A stretch of DNA of 13,755 bases from the NCBI GenBank assembly GCA_015655535.1, contig JAATEW010000256.1, positions 1-13,755 of the forward strand, in the 5' to 3' direction. Numbering within the stretch: position 1 is the stretch's first letter; the number at the start of each line of letters is the position of its first letter. This stretch comes from Hyphomicrobiales bacterium (GTDB lineage Bacteria; Pseudomonadota; Alphaproteobacteria; Rhizobiales; Beijerinckiaceae). Positions 1-7,559 of this stretch are shown piece after piece. Below the pieces are notes generated by a model, which saw only the letters and a program-made list of their open reading frames with translations, made no database searches and was not told the DNA's origin. A program made the translations under genes and the position numbers.

Positions 1-1251
1 CGCGGCGTCGATTTCGTCGGCCAGGAAGTGGTCAATCTGTCTACGACGCCGATGTGGATCGGCGGCCATCTCACGCCGCGGCCTTTCGTGCTGCGCGTCT
101 ATGCAACGCAGACCGCTGACGGTTGGAAAGTCATGCCCGGCGGTTTCTGCCGCATCTCGGATCGCGCCGATGCCCGCGCCGTGTCGATGGGGGCAGGGGT
201 CAAATCGGCCGATGTCTGGGTGTTGTCCGAAAAGCCGGTCGAGATGGTTTCGCTTCTGCCGACCGACGAGACGGTTCGCATCCGCCGCATCATGGGCGTT
301 CTGCCAAGCCGCGCCGCCGATAATCTCTTCTGGCTCGGCCGCTATCTCGAACGCGCCGAAGCAACCTTGCGGCTCATCCGCTCGCTCGCCGGACGCCTGA
401 CCGAAGCCGATCCGCGCATCGCCGATGCGGGCCGCACCGCGAGCCGTCTCGCCGGTTTGTTCGTGGCCTGGGGCGCAGCGCCGCCCAATGCGAGCGAAGA
501 TACGATCGGGCTCGCATCCGTCGCCCTGCACAGCGAAAACCAATATGGCTCGGTCTTGTCGCTGGTGCGCGATGCGCGCCGCGCGGCCTCTTTCATACGC
601 GAGCGTCTGTCGCCCGACACTTGGCGGCTCATCAACGAACTCACCGTCGGATTAGCACGCGACGACGACACGATCGAAACCGAAACGGAGATTTTCGAGC
701 GCGCTGACGCGGCTTTGCGCATCCTCGCCGCCATCGCGGGTCTCGGTCAGGAGAACATGAACCGTGGCGCGGGCTGGCATTTCTTCGATGCCGGGCGCCG
801 CATCGAGCGCGCCGTCGATGCATGCCGCTTTGCCCGCTATTTCGCCAGCCGCGAAGCGCCGGCCGACGATCTCGATGCGCTGCTCGATCTTGTCGACTCG
901 CAGATCACTTACCGTTCGCGCTATCTGATGGGCGTCGCGGTCTCGACAGTGCGCGACATGGTCGTGCTCGACCCGTTCAATCCGCGCTCTGTTGCCTTCC
1001 AGGTCGAGCGTCTTGTCGAACATCTGGAAAAGCTGCCTGTGCTCAATGAAGACGGCATGCTGGAGGCGCCGCGCCGTCAGGTACTGGCACTCGCGGCCGA
1101 GATCGCGACATCGGTCGCGGCCGGGCTCGACAATGACCGCATCCTCGCCTTCGAGCAAAACCTGCTCGGCCTCGCCGACGCCATCGCGCAGCGTTATTTC
1201 CTGCAGGGGCCGCATATTGCCCGCGCGGACAAATCGAGCGGGCTCGCGTGA
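1..1251 (+). CDS. Circularly permuted ATP-grasp / alpha-E domain fusion protein, 3' part
   Basis: The reading frame is open to the left edge, so the gene begins outside the window; 416 residues are visible. About the first 85 are the end of a circularly permuted type 2 ATP-grasp domain (DUF404/DUF407 group), shown by LSTTPMW, PRPFVLRV and the VMPGGF motif. From about position 292 a helical alpha-E domain (DUF403) follows, opening with SRAADNLFWLGRYLERAEA, the family's usual start. ATP-grasp enzymes of this group are predicted amide or peptide ligases, probably cytoplasmic; the alpha-E partner has no proven activity. In many bacteria the two are separate neighbouring genes, so this is the fused form. 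The stop overlaps the start of the transglutaminase gene by 4 nt, which implies translational coupling. Family assignment is firm; the substrate is unknown. Confidence 0.88.
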   Translation, partial: RGVDFVGQEVVNLSTTPMWIGGHLTPRPFVLRVYATQTADGWKVMPGGFCRISDRADARAVSMGAGVKSADVWVLSEKPVEMVSLLPTDETVRIRRIMGVLPSRAADNLFWLGRYLERAEATLRLIRSLAGRLTEADPRIADAGRTASRLAGLFVAWGAAPPNASEDTIGLASVALHSENQYGSVLSLVRDARRAASFIRERLSPDTWRLINELTVGLARDDDTIETETEIFERADAALRILAAIAGLGQENMNRGAGWHFFDAGRRIERAVDACRFARYFASREAPADDLDALLDLVDSQITYRSRYLMGVAVSTVRDMVVLDPFNPRSVAFQVERLVEHLEKLPVLNEDGMLEAPRRQVLALAAEIATSVAAGLDNDRILAFEQNLLGLADAIAQRYFLQGPHIARADKSSGLA

Positions 1252-2126
1252 TCTACGATATCCGGCATCTCACATCCTACGCCTATGGGTCGAGCGTCAC
1301 CTTTTCGCATTGCGCCTTGCGGCTTTTGCCGAAGGATGGCGCCGGCCAATATGTGATGGCGGCTTCGCTCGATATCGATCCGGCACCGAAGGAATTGCAT
1401 CAGAAGATCTGTTTCTTCGGCAATCGCGTGACCTCGCTCACGATTGAGACGCCGCATCGCAGGCTTTCGGTCGAAGCCAATATTTCGATCGAGATCGACC
1501 GTGAGGTGACGCTCCATCCAAAGCTCACGCCGGCCTGGGAATATGTGCGCGACAGCGCCTTTGCCAGCACGTCGCTCGACCCAGACTCGCCGGTGCATTT
1601 TCTCTATCCGAGCCGCTTCGTGCCGCATTATCAGCCCGCGGTGGATTATGCGCGCGCGCATTTCACGGCCGGGCGGCCGGTGTTGGAGGCCGCGATCGAA
1701 CTCATGCACCGCATGCGCGGCGATTTCAGATATGATCCGAAGGCGACCATTCTCTCGACGCCTTTGTCGGAGGCTTTCGAGAAGCGTCACGGCGTCTGCC
1801 AGGATTTCGCGCATATCATGATCGCTGCGCTGCGGGGGATCGGTCTTCCGGCTGCTTACGTCTCGGGCTATATCCGCACGATTCCGCCGGAAGGGCAGCC
1901 GCGTCTGCAAGGGGCCGATGCCATGCACGCCTGGGTGTCGCTTTGGTGCGGCGAGGCCTGCGGCTGGATCGATCTCGATCCGACGAACGACATGCTGATC
2001 GGCAACGATCATATCGTGTTGGCGCGAGGCCGAGACTACGCCGATATCTCGCCGGTCGCGGGGATTATTCTGGGCACGCGCGAGCAGGATGTCGATGTGC
2101 AGGTCGATGTCGTGCCGAGAGTGTGA
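1248..2126 (+). CDS. Transglutaminase-like cysteine peptidase family protein
   Basis: A 292-residue protein with the bacterial transglutaminase N-terminal beta domain (about 1-85, opening IYDIRHLTSYAY) and a transglutaminase core (about 150-250). The catalytic triad can be read: Cys184 in HGVCQDFAH, His227 in MHAWV and Asp244 in DLDPTND. Bacterial members often act as peptidases or amidases rather than protein cross-linkers. There is no signal peptide, so it is probably cytoplasmic. The GTG start at 1248 lies inside the upstream stop (GTGA overlap), the normal arrangement for this pair. The N-terminus begins exactly at the family's conserved start, which supports that choice. Together with the upstream ATP-grasp/alpha-E gene it forms the recurrent module predicted to synthesise, trim or modify a peptide. 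Its biological role is not established. Confidence 0.9.
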   Translation: MIYDIRHLTSYAYGSSVTFSHCALRLLPKDGAGQYVMAASLDIDPAPKELHQKICFFGNRVTSLTIETPHRRLSVEANISIEIDREVTLHPKLTPAWEYVRDSAFASTSLDPDSPVHFLYPSRFVPHYQPAVDYARAHFTAGRPVLEAAIELMHRMRGDFRYDPKATILSTPLSEAFEKRHGVCQDFAHIMIAALRGIGLPAAYVSGYIRTIPPEGQPRLQGADAMHAWVSLWCGEACGWIDLDPTNDMLIGNDHIVLARGRDYADISPVAGIILGTREQDVDVQVDVVPRV

Positions 2127-2138
2127 GATTAGCGGCGG

Positions 2139-4469
2139 TTAAAAATAACCCAACTCGCAGTATTTCCGCTCTTCAATAAATGCATAAGTCGGAGAGAAGT
2201 CGATTTCCAAAAGCGTCATTGCCTTGTCGTTCAATAAAAACGTGCCGCTGATGTGAGGCGTTCTGGTGTCGATCGTTTTATCACCGTTACGTCGACTTAG
2301 CTTGATAGTCTGGGGATCGATATGCTTGTCTGCTGAATGAAGGACATAAATACGTTCTCCTCCATTATTTTCAAACCTATATTGCCGATCCTCGACCGAG
2401 CATTTTTTCGCGTCGTCTCGCTGGAGCACGTCGATCAGCTTCTTCTCCCGGCTGGGTTTTGTCTGTAATTGTACCGCGCGAACGAATGGGTAGATATGGT
2501 TGCCGGAACAGTTGAGCCAGCCATCGTCATTTGACGTACGACCGGCAAGCTGTTCGCAAATCAGCCCCATATTGAACCATGCGGCGGCCTGATCCGCGGG
2601 CGATTTGAGATTCTTTGTGGCTTGGACCGCGGCTCTCGCCGCCTCGCCCATGCGGCCGGTCTTGAGCGCTATCAACGGAAAGTCGGCGAGGGCCTTCTGG
2701 TTGTTGGGGTCGGCGGCAAGAGCGAGCGCTGTGGCATTATAAGCTGGCTCGATCTCGCCTTTGGCATAGCGCGCTTCCGCGCTTGTGACCTGCTTGGCCG
2801 CGATCCCAGCAAGCTCCGCGGCGTCTAGCAGGCGCAATAGGCTTGTGAGCGCTGCATATTCGCTCAGGTGGATGTTGGGATTTCGCTTCGACTCAGCCTG
2901 TCCATTCGATGCGGGGTCATCCGTCGCATAATAGCGCAGCCAATCCAAAGGTGTTTCCTCGGTTTGGTCACGAGCGGCTTTTATGTAAGGCGCGGCTCCG
3001 CTCTTGACCAAGAGACGGATCATATCGGCGGACGCGTATCGCGCCGCATAATGCAGTGCGGTCATATTTGAAGTTTTTAAGGTATATTCGCATTGGTCAG
3101 TCGGTATGAAAGTCCGCGCGTTTGGATTGGCTCCGAAGGAAAGCAGCACTTTCGCGGCTTCCAACTGGTTGTATTGCGCGGCATACATGAGCGGCGTCTT
3201 ACCGAACGCATTGGCGTGATTAGGGTTGGCCTTCTTCTCCAGAAGATAGCGAAGCGCTTCCGGATATCGGATCGCGACGTTGAGGATACTATCTTTATCT
3301 GTATCGATGGCGTTGTCTTTATCCGGCACGTCGATCTTTGAAATATCGATGTCGATGGACTTGATCTCGGCCATGGACTTATGGACGAGCAAAGCCTGTC
3401 TCAATTCCATTTCTCTTGGGGAAAATGATTCGCTGGAGCCAAAGGAAAAGCCCAGGCCGATCGCGTGTTTTAAAACGCTGTTGGCAATCGTTTCTGCTTC
3501 ATTTGGCTGCCATCCGAATTTCTTCGTATAGAATTTAGTGAGCGTTGTTGCCGCTGTAGCGAATCTCTGTTCGTATTCGTCAAAGGCACGCCGTTCGCTG
3601 ATCCCGCCGAGCGCCCATGTGCGCAAGCCTTCGGCTGCTTCTTCGTATCTTTGCATGCCATGGGCTGCCAGGAAGTCACGCGCGGCGATCAATTCCCAGG
3701 GACGATAGGGAGATATGTCGAGCGTCCTTTCCAGCGCCTCCTTGTGCAGATAACCCCATGCTCCGCTTCCGCAATAGCCGCCGGTATGTGCCATGCCATC
3801 GGAGGCGACTTTCAGCGCCTGAAGGACTTTGACTGTCTCTGTTACATCTTGGTCATCGCTTTTTTGAAGGTCTTGAGGCGCAAGGGCGACGCTGCATGAA
3901 AGTTTGAAGTCCTTTGGCGAAGCCAAACGATAAACTTCAAGATGATCATTTACGACGCCCACGAGATAACGATTGCCATCATCCGACTTGTAGACGCTCC
4001 AAGAGATCGCCAGAGGCGTCTTAGGCAAAAGCGGCTTTTCGCTACCATTATCTGGTTTGTCGGAAATTTGTGCGTAGAAGGTGTCACAAGCACTGCCGCA
4101 GCCTGAGTTTCTCTCCAAGGAGAGAAGCGCACGTTTCCCATCGGGTGTTGTGAAGGTAAATGAAAGGGAATTGTCGGGATCGGCTTGGAAAGTGGGATCA
4201 TTTTTATCAAGGTCGTCTAGGTCCAAAGCCTTGCCGAAGCCCACGACCTCCTTGCCCAATAAGTCACTTTCCCAGCTCACGGGAGTTTTAAATTTTTGCT
4301 TAGCCGCTGCCAAAACCGAATCGCAATGCTGGTCATTGCTCGATATGAGCGCTGGCTCGAACCATAGGTGTGAAAGGTCCGGGCTCGCCGCTTGGGACGA
4401 ACCGCATAATAAACACATGCTGAAGAGCCATGCGGCTATGATCGACGATGCAAGCAATCGTGGTTGCAT
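2139..4469 (-). CDS. Exported ankyrin-repeat and TPR-like protein of unknown function
   Basis: A 776-residue protein I do not recognise as a named family. Residues 1-27 form a signal peptide (MQPRLLASS, then a hydrophobic stretch, ending SSQA before ASPD). No convincing lipobox is present, so it is probably periplasmic or secreted. Residues about 390-510 hold two or three ankyrin repeats (GKTPLMYAAQ, AKVLLSFGANPN, MTALHYAARYA, IRLLVKSGA). Residues about 560-640 look TPR-like (YAKGEIEPAYNATALALAAD and a second helical pair). The N-terminal (30-340) and C-terminal (690-776, beta-rich) parts have no recognised domain. The mature protein has ten cysteines, an even number compatible with disulfides outside the cytoplasm. 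The ATG at 4469 directly precedes the signal peptide, but its Shine-Dalgarno sequence is weak. The gene is visibly AT-richer than its neighbours, which suggests transfer. It may bind proteins. Confidence 0.82.
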   Translation of the reverse strand: MQPRLLASSIIAAWLFSMCLLCGSSQAASPDLSHLWFEPALISSNDQHCDSVLAAAKQKFKTPVSWESDLLGKEVVGFGKALDLDDLDKNDPTFQADPDNSLSFTFTTPDGKRALLSLERNSGCGSACDTFYAQISDKPDNGSEKPLLPKTPLAISWSVYKSDDGNRYLVGVVNDHLEVYRLASPKDFKLSCSVALAPQDLQKSDDQDVTETVKVLQALKVASDGMAHTGGYCGSGAWGYLHKEALERTLDISPYRPWELIAARDFLAAHGMQRYEEAAEGLRTWALGGISERRAFDEYEQRFATAATTLTKFYTKKFGWQPNEAETIANSVLKHAIGLGFSFGSSESFSPREMELRQALLVHKSMAEIKSIDIDISKIDVPDKDNAIDTDKDSILNVAIRYPEALRYLLEKKANPNHANAFGKTPLMYAAQYNQLEAAKVLLSFGANPNARTFIPTDQCEYTLKTSNMTALHYAARYASADMIRLLVKSGAAPYIKAARDQTEETPLDWLRYYATDDPASNGQAESKRNPNIHLSEYAALTSLLRLLDAAELAGIAAKQVTSAEARYAKGEIEPAYNATALALAADPNNQKALADFPLIALKTGRMGEAARAAVQATKNLKSPADQAAAWFNMGLICEQLAGRTSNDDGWLNCSGNHIYPFVRAVQLQTKPSREKKLIDVLQRDDAKKCSVEDRQYRFENNGGERIYVLHSADKHIDPQTIKLSRRNGDKTIDTRTPHISGTFLLNDKAMTLLEIDFSPTYAFIEERKYCELGYF

Positions 4470-4666
4470 ATTGAAAAACGATCCGGCTCAAATCGATGGC
4501 TTTATTGAGCTTTAAAAATACGAAAATGATTGGATTATGTTTATGCGTCTCATATCCCGAGACGCAAAGCAAGCTCTTAATATATATATCTGCCTTGCGC
4601 GCGCTGCACCATTTTGTTTGCGTGATAGATTGATCGAGATCGGCCGTATATTGATCGGATGAATTT
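4470..4666. promoter_or_regulatory. Divergent intergenic region between the ankyrin and PH-domain genes
   Basis: This 197-nt AT-rich gap lies between two divergent start codons, so it should hold promoters for both genes. It contains an 8-bp hairpin (separate entry) and an AT-rich run, TTAATATATATAT, near 4576-4590. I could not identify convincing -35/-10 pairs. Confidence 0.45.
4544..4566. repeat. 8-bp inverted repeat, possible operator
   Basis: TGCGTCTC (4544-4551) and GAGACGCA (4559-4566) are perfect reverse complements separated by 7 nt. The repeat sits between divergent genes and has no adjacent T-run, so an operator or 5' UTR hairpin is more likely than a terminator. Confidence 0.45.
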
Positions 4667-5224
4667 ATGTGTTCGAATGATTTTCAAGACTTTCTCATGC
4701 GCGACGAGAAGATCATCTGGTCGGGACAACCGGCACGTGGGGTCTTGTTCACTGGCGCGGATTTCCTCTTGATCCCTTTCAGTTTGCTATGGGGCGGTTT
4801 TGCTCTTTTCTGGGAATCGGCCGTGTTGAGCCAGCCCAAAGCACCTCTCATCATGAAATTCTGGGGCATTCCATTCGTGCTGATCGGCCTGTTTTTGATC
4901 GTCGGCCGGTTTTTTCTCGATGCCTGGATCAGGACGGGTTTGCGATATGCGATAACCAATCGGCGCGTTCTCATTTCGAGATCGGGACCTTTCGCCAAGT
5001 TCACATCCCTGAACCTCGATCGGCTGCCGGAAGTGAATTTGACGCAAAGGGCCGATGGCCGGGGTACGATTCGCTTCGGCGAAAATGCTTCGATGTGGGG
5101 AGGGCGCAACAGCTTTGCGATGTGGTCGCCCGCGCTCGATCCGACGCCGCAATTTATCATGATTGAGAACGTTCGCGGCGTATTCGAACAGCTTCAACAC
5201 GCTGCCCGAGCGCCCTCATCTTGA
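4667..5224 (+). CDS. Small membrane protein with PH-like (YdbT-type) domain
   Basis: A 185-residue protein. Its N-terminus, with MRDEKIIWSGQP (11-22), carries the E-x-x-x-W-x-G-x-P signature common in small bacterial PH-domain membrane proteins. Two hydrophobic segments follow (about 31-50 and 63-82) and should cross the inner membrane. The rest is a PH-like domain with the typical YAITNRRVLI strand (94-103), ending in a helix (IENVRGVFEQLQHAA). The family's function is unknown. The ATG at 4667 has a GGAT element about 9 nt upstream and gives the family's normal N-terminus. The gene stands alone, divergent from the ankyrin gene and convergent with the radical SAM gene. Domain assignment is fairly sure; no role can be inferred. 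Confidence 0.82.
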   Translation: MCSNDFQDFLMRDEKIIWSGQPARGVLFTGADFLLIPFSLLWGGFALFWESAVLSQPKAPLIMKFWGIPFVLIGLFLIVGRFFLDAWIRTGLRYAITNRRVLISRSGPFAKFTSLNLDRLPEVNLTQRADGRGTIRFGENASMWGGRNSFAMWSPALDPTPQFIMIENVRGVFEQLQHAARAPSS

Positions 5225-5258
5225 GGAACAGCCGTCTCGTAAGACGTAGGCGGGCCAA

Positions 5259-5354
5259 CCGTCATTGCGAGGAGCTTCGCTCCGAAGCAATCCAGATTAA
5301 AGACCTGAAGCTGCAACCTGGATTGCTTCGGAGCGAAGCTCCTCGCAATGACGG
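5259..5354. repeat. Perfect 37-bp inverted repeat, intergenic palindromic element
   Basis: The arms 5259-5295 and 5318-5354 are exact reverse complements over 37 bp with a 22-nt spacer. Each arm begins or ends with the CGTCATTGCGAGGAGC core and contains its own small palindrome (GCTTCG-CTC-CGAAGC). I recall this core as a dispersed repeat in proteobacterial genomes; translated, it gives CHCEE-like peptides. It lies between the 3' ends of two convergent genes, where the hairpin could end or protect transcripts from both sides. No T-tract follows, so intrinsic termination is not shown. Confidence 0.85.
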
Positions 5355-5376
5355 CTCCCTAATCGAGGCTTCCGCC

Positions 5377-6792
5377 TCACGCCGCGTGCTCTTCCCCTAT
5401 CGACTCAAGCACGGCGTCGCGCCATTCCTGCTTGATCGGCAGGATTGGCGGCACGGGGATGACATCGGGCGCGGGAGTCGGCGCCGAAACCGCATCGATA
5501 TTCTGCGTCCGGAAGGCTTTGCGCAGGAAGAGATTATAGATCATCCATTGCGCCCGCTGCCGCTTGCCGGCGTAGGGGAACCGGCTGGCGATCGAGGCGG
5601 TCGAATAGAAATCATGATTGGCGCGTTTAAAACCGACGCGCAGCTCGTCCGGCGTCATTTGCGCCGGCTGATAGACGACATGGGCCTGATCGTAATCCGT
5701 CCAATCGAAGGAAACGATGCGGTTTGCCTTTTTCAGCTCATACCAGGTGAGCGTGCCCGGATAGGGCGTCAGCGTCGAGAACCCGCAGGCATCGAATTTG
5801 GCATCGACGTTGAATTTGACGGTTTCGTCGAAGACCGAAAGATCGTCGCCGTCGAAGCCGAACATGAACAGGCCGAAGACCATCATGCCGTAGGAATGCA
5901 CCTTCTCGACGAGCTTGACGAAAGTCTCCGGCCGGTTGACATGCTTATGCACGCTGGTCAGCGTCGAACGCGTGATCGACTCGAAGCCGATGCTCAAAAG
6001 CGTGCAGCCGCTTTCGGCCGCGAGTTCCAGCATCTCGTCGTCCTGGGCGAGTTTCGAGGTGACGCCGGCCTGCCAATGAAACCCGCGCCCCTTCAAGGCG
6101 CGCATGACTTCCTTCGGACGCTCCGGCGTGCCGAAGAAATCGGCGTCATTGATCGAAATGTTGCGCTCGCCGCATTCCTCCATCTCGCGGATCACCTCGT
6201 CGACGGGGCGGTAGCGGAATTTGAGGCCGTTCATCAGCGGCTCGGCGCAGAAGGTGCAGCCTTGATGGCAGCCGCGCGATGTCTGAACGAAGGTGCGGTT
6301 CACATAGCGGTTTTTCTTGAGCAGGTCGTAACGCGGCATCCGCATGCCTTCCATCGAATGCAATATGTTCGATTTATAGGTGCCACGCATCGCGCCGTCT
6401 TCGAGATCGTCGAGCAATTTGTCGATCACAAGCTCGACTTCCCCGATGACGACGGCGTCGCAATGTTGCAGGGCTTCCTCCGGCATGAAGCTCGGATGCA
6501 CGCCGCCCATGACGACGGGGATGCCCTTGGCACGGAATTGGTCGGCAATCTCGTAACCGCGGTTGACGTAACTCGTCATCGCGGAAATGCCGACGAGATC
6601 GGCCTTCAAATCGAAGTCGACCGTCTCGATGTTCTCGTCGGTGAGCACGACTTCGTATTGGTCGCGTGGAATGCATGCGGCGACGGCGAGCAGTCCGGCC
6701 AGCGGAGAATAGAGCGCCCGGTTCAGATACATGGGGCGGGTCGTGACCGAATCCGTTTTGGGATTGATGAGATGAATAATGCGCGTGCGCAT
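5377..6792 (-). CDS. B12-binding domain radical SAM protein, substrate unknown
   Basis: A 471-residue protein. Residues 1-140 form a cobalamin-binding fold of the kind found in radical SAM enzymes (LTDENIETVDFDLKADLVGI, then GGVHPSFMPEEAL at 96-108). The canonical DxHxxG cobalt-ligand motif is absent, as is usual in this class. The radical SAM core begins with Cys175, Cys179 and Cys182 in SRGCHQGCTFCAEP, which bind the 4Fe-4S cluster. Such enzymes methylate or rearrange unreactive carbons in lipids, cofactors or peptides. The C-terminal tail (about 433-455) is proline-rich and probably linker-like. The ATG at 6792 has a strong AGGGGGAG Shine-Dalgarno sequence close upstream. The gene stands alone, with no hopanoid, bacteriochlorophyll or peptide precursor gene nearby. 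It could be a lipid or hopanoid methylase relative, but nothing here decides that. Confidence 0.88.
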   Translation of the reverse strand: MRTRIIHLINPKTDSVTTRPMYLNRALYSPLAGLLAVAACIPRDQYEVVLTDENIETVDFDLKADLVGISAMTSYVNRGYEIADQFRAKGIPVVMGGVHPSFMPEEALQHCDAVVIGEVELVIDKLLDDLEDGAMRGTYKSNILHSMEGMRMPRYDLLKKNRYVNRTFVQTSRGCHQGCTFCAEPLMNGLKFRYRPVDEVIREMEECGERNISINDADFFGTPERPKEVMRALKGRGFHWQAGVTSKLAQDDEMLELAAESGCTLLSIGFESITRSTLTSVHKHVNRPETFVKLVEKVHSYGMMVFGLFMFGFDGDDLSVFDETVKFNVDAKFDACGFSTLTPYPGTLTWYELKKANRIVSFDWTDYDQAHVVYQPAQMTPDELRVGFKRANHDFYSTASIASRFPYAGKRQRAQWMIYNLFLRKAFRTQNIDAVSAPTPAPDVIPVPPILPIKQEWRDAVLESIGEEHAA

Positions 6793-6971
6793 GGCGTTCT
6801 CCCCCTGGCGCGATCAGCGCCTATCCAACTTCATGATGATGAAGCGGCTTCTCCGAACCAATCAAACTATGAAATTGTAGCCTTTGCAGGGCAATTGGGC
6901 CAGCATGATACTACTGGGTCAGCCGGGCCGTCTTACGAGGACCGCGCGCGGTACCAGATAGATCCCGCTCC
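6793..6971 (-). other. 5' region of the radical SAM gene
   Basis: This 179-nt stretch separates the toxin stop from the radical SAM start. It holds a small hairpin, CTTCAT (6829-6834) with ATGAAG (6839-6844), and a GGCGC-gatca-GCGCC palindrome next to the ribosome binding site. It shows no B12-box-like sequence, so a cobalamin riboswitch is not supported. No clear promoter was recognised. Confidence 0.4.
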
Positions 6972-7316
6972 TCAAGAAAACCCAAGATATGCCCGCAGCG
7001 CGGAAGTAACCTTGGCCATCAGGGCCGGTTTGATACGGCCCAAAGGCTCGGCATGGCGGGCCTCGATGGTTGTGAGCTTACATGGCCTGATGATGGAGGG
7101 GGCCGGAAGACCAGTATCCTCATAGGGCTTCCCAAGCGAGACATCGCCGGGCCGAGGCCGGTTTTCGGCGCTCGTGATCATGACGATCCAAAGCAGATTC
7201 TCGTCCTTGGCGATGCCACCCGCTGAGACGACGAGGGCCGGGCGCCGCTGCCTTGTCGCGCGATCGGTATAGGGAAATGGTACCCCTATAATGTCGCCCT
7301 GCTCAAAGCTTGCCAT
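6972..7316 (-). CDS. PemK/MazF-type toxin
   Basis: A 114-residue protein of the PemK/MazF family, ribosome-associated or free mRNA endoribonucleases that stop translation until bound by the antitoxin. Visible family features are the opening beta strand FEQGDIIGVPFPYTD (4-18), the RRPALVVS strand (24-31), the WIVMITSA strand (43-50) and the PSIIRPCKLTTIE segment (73-85), which normally carries the active-site arginine (Arg77). The length is typical. Its ATG at 7316 lies inside the antitoxin gene, with a 14-nt overlap and a GGAAGG element just upstream, so translation is probably coupled. The gene order antitoxin then toxin is the usual one. It appears intact. Cleavage specificity cannot be read from the sequence. 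Confidence 0.9.
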   Translation of the reverse strand: MASFEQGDIIGVPFPYTDRATRQRRPALVVSAGGIAKDENLLWIVMITSAENRPRPGDVSLGKPYEDTGLPAPSIIRPCKLTTIEARHAEPLGRIKPALMAKVTSALRAYLGFS

Positions 7317-7518
7317 AGGCCTTCCGATCCGCGGCGCTATCCCATTCGCTGAAAGTTGCGAAAGGATCGTCGAGTGAGCCCGGCTGGGCCTTGGTCAAGA
7401 TCACGCGGTCTTTTTCGATCGTATAGGCGATTTCATCGCCTTCCTTGAGGTGGAGCGCGGTCCGGATCGGCTGCGGAATGGTCGTCTGCGCCTTGGTCGT
7501 CAGCTTGCTCGTAATCAT
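7303..7518 (-). CDS. AbrB/MazE-type antitoxin
   Basis: A 71-residue antitoxin. The N-terminal half is a swapped-hairpin AbrB/SpoVT DNA-binding domain (SKLTTKAQTTIPQPIR, then GDEIAYTIEKDRVILTK). The C-terminal part, acidic and aromatic (DDPFATFSEWDSAAD), should wrap around and inhibit the toxin. The ATG at 7518 is chosen because GAGGTG lies immediately upstream. A GTG at 7524, two codons earlier, falls inside that Shine-Dalgarno sequence and is unlikely to be used. The gene overlaps the toxin start by 14 nt. Antitoxins of this type normally repress their own operon, and two palindromes just upstream fit that. Confidence 0.9.
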   Translation of the reverse strand: MITSKLTTKAQTTIPQPIRTALHLKEGDEIAYTIEKDRVILTKAQPGSLDDPFATFSEWDSAADRKAYGKL

Positions 7519-7521
7519 GGG

Positions 7522-7527
7522 CACCTC
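7522..7527 (-). promoter_or_regulatory. Ribosome binding site that fixes the antitoxin start
   Basis: On the minus strand GAGGTG occupies 7527-7522, followed by CCC and the ATG at 7518. Because the in-frame GTG at 7524 is part of this site, the ATG is the better start. Confidence 0.7.
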
Positions 7528-7529
7528 GA

Positions 7530-7559
7530 AAGGATATCCTTAACGACAAGGATTTCCTT
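7530..7559. promoter_or_regulatory. Tandem palindromes, candidate toxin-antitoxin operator
   Basis: AAGGATATCCTT (7530-7541) is a perfect 12-bp palindrome. AAGGATTTCCTT (7548-7559) is the same site with one changed base, starting 18 bp further on. Both lie just upstream of the antitoxin start, where AbrB/MazE-type antitoxins usually bind to repress the operon. Binding is inferred from position and symmetry only. Confidence 0.6.

Noticed and set aside
2137..2150. GGTTA-AAAA-TAACC hairpin as a terminator between the convergent transglutaminase and ankyrin genes
   Set aside because: The stem is only 5 bp and AT-rich and overlaps the ankyrin stop codon; this is too weak to call.
3280..3340. EF-hand-like calcium loop in the ankyrin protein (DTDKDS, residues 389-394)
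   Set aside because: The acidic residue required at loop position 12 is missing, and the segment reads better as the start of the first ankyrin-like repeat.
4427..4469. Lipoprotein signal in the ankyrin protein (cysteines 19 and 22)
   Set aside because: Neither cysteine is preceded by a proper lipobox, and a good signal peptidase I site (SQA) follows.
6793..6971. Cobalamin riboswitch before the B12-dependent radical SAM gene
   Set aside because: The region is short, and no B12-box-like sequence or multi-stem architecture was seen; only small hairpins are present.
5221..7125. A 634-codon open frame on the plus strand opposite the radical SAM and toxin genes
   Set aside because: It is the antisense shadow of two genes with clear catalytic motifs, and its translation is low-complexity, rich in Arg, His and Asp, with no domain.
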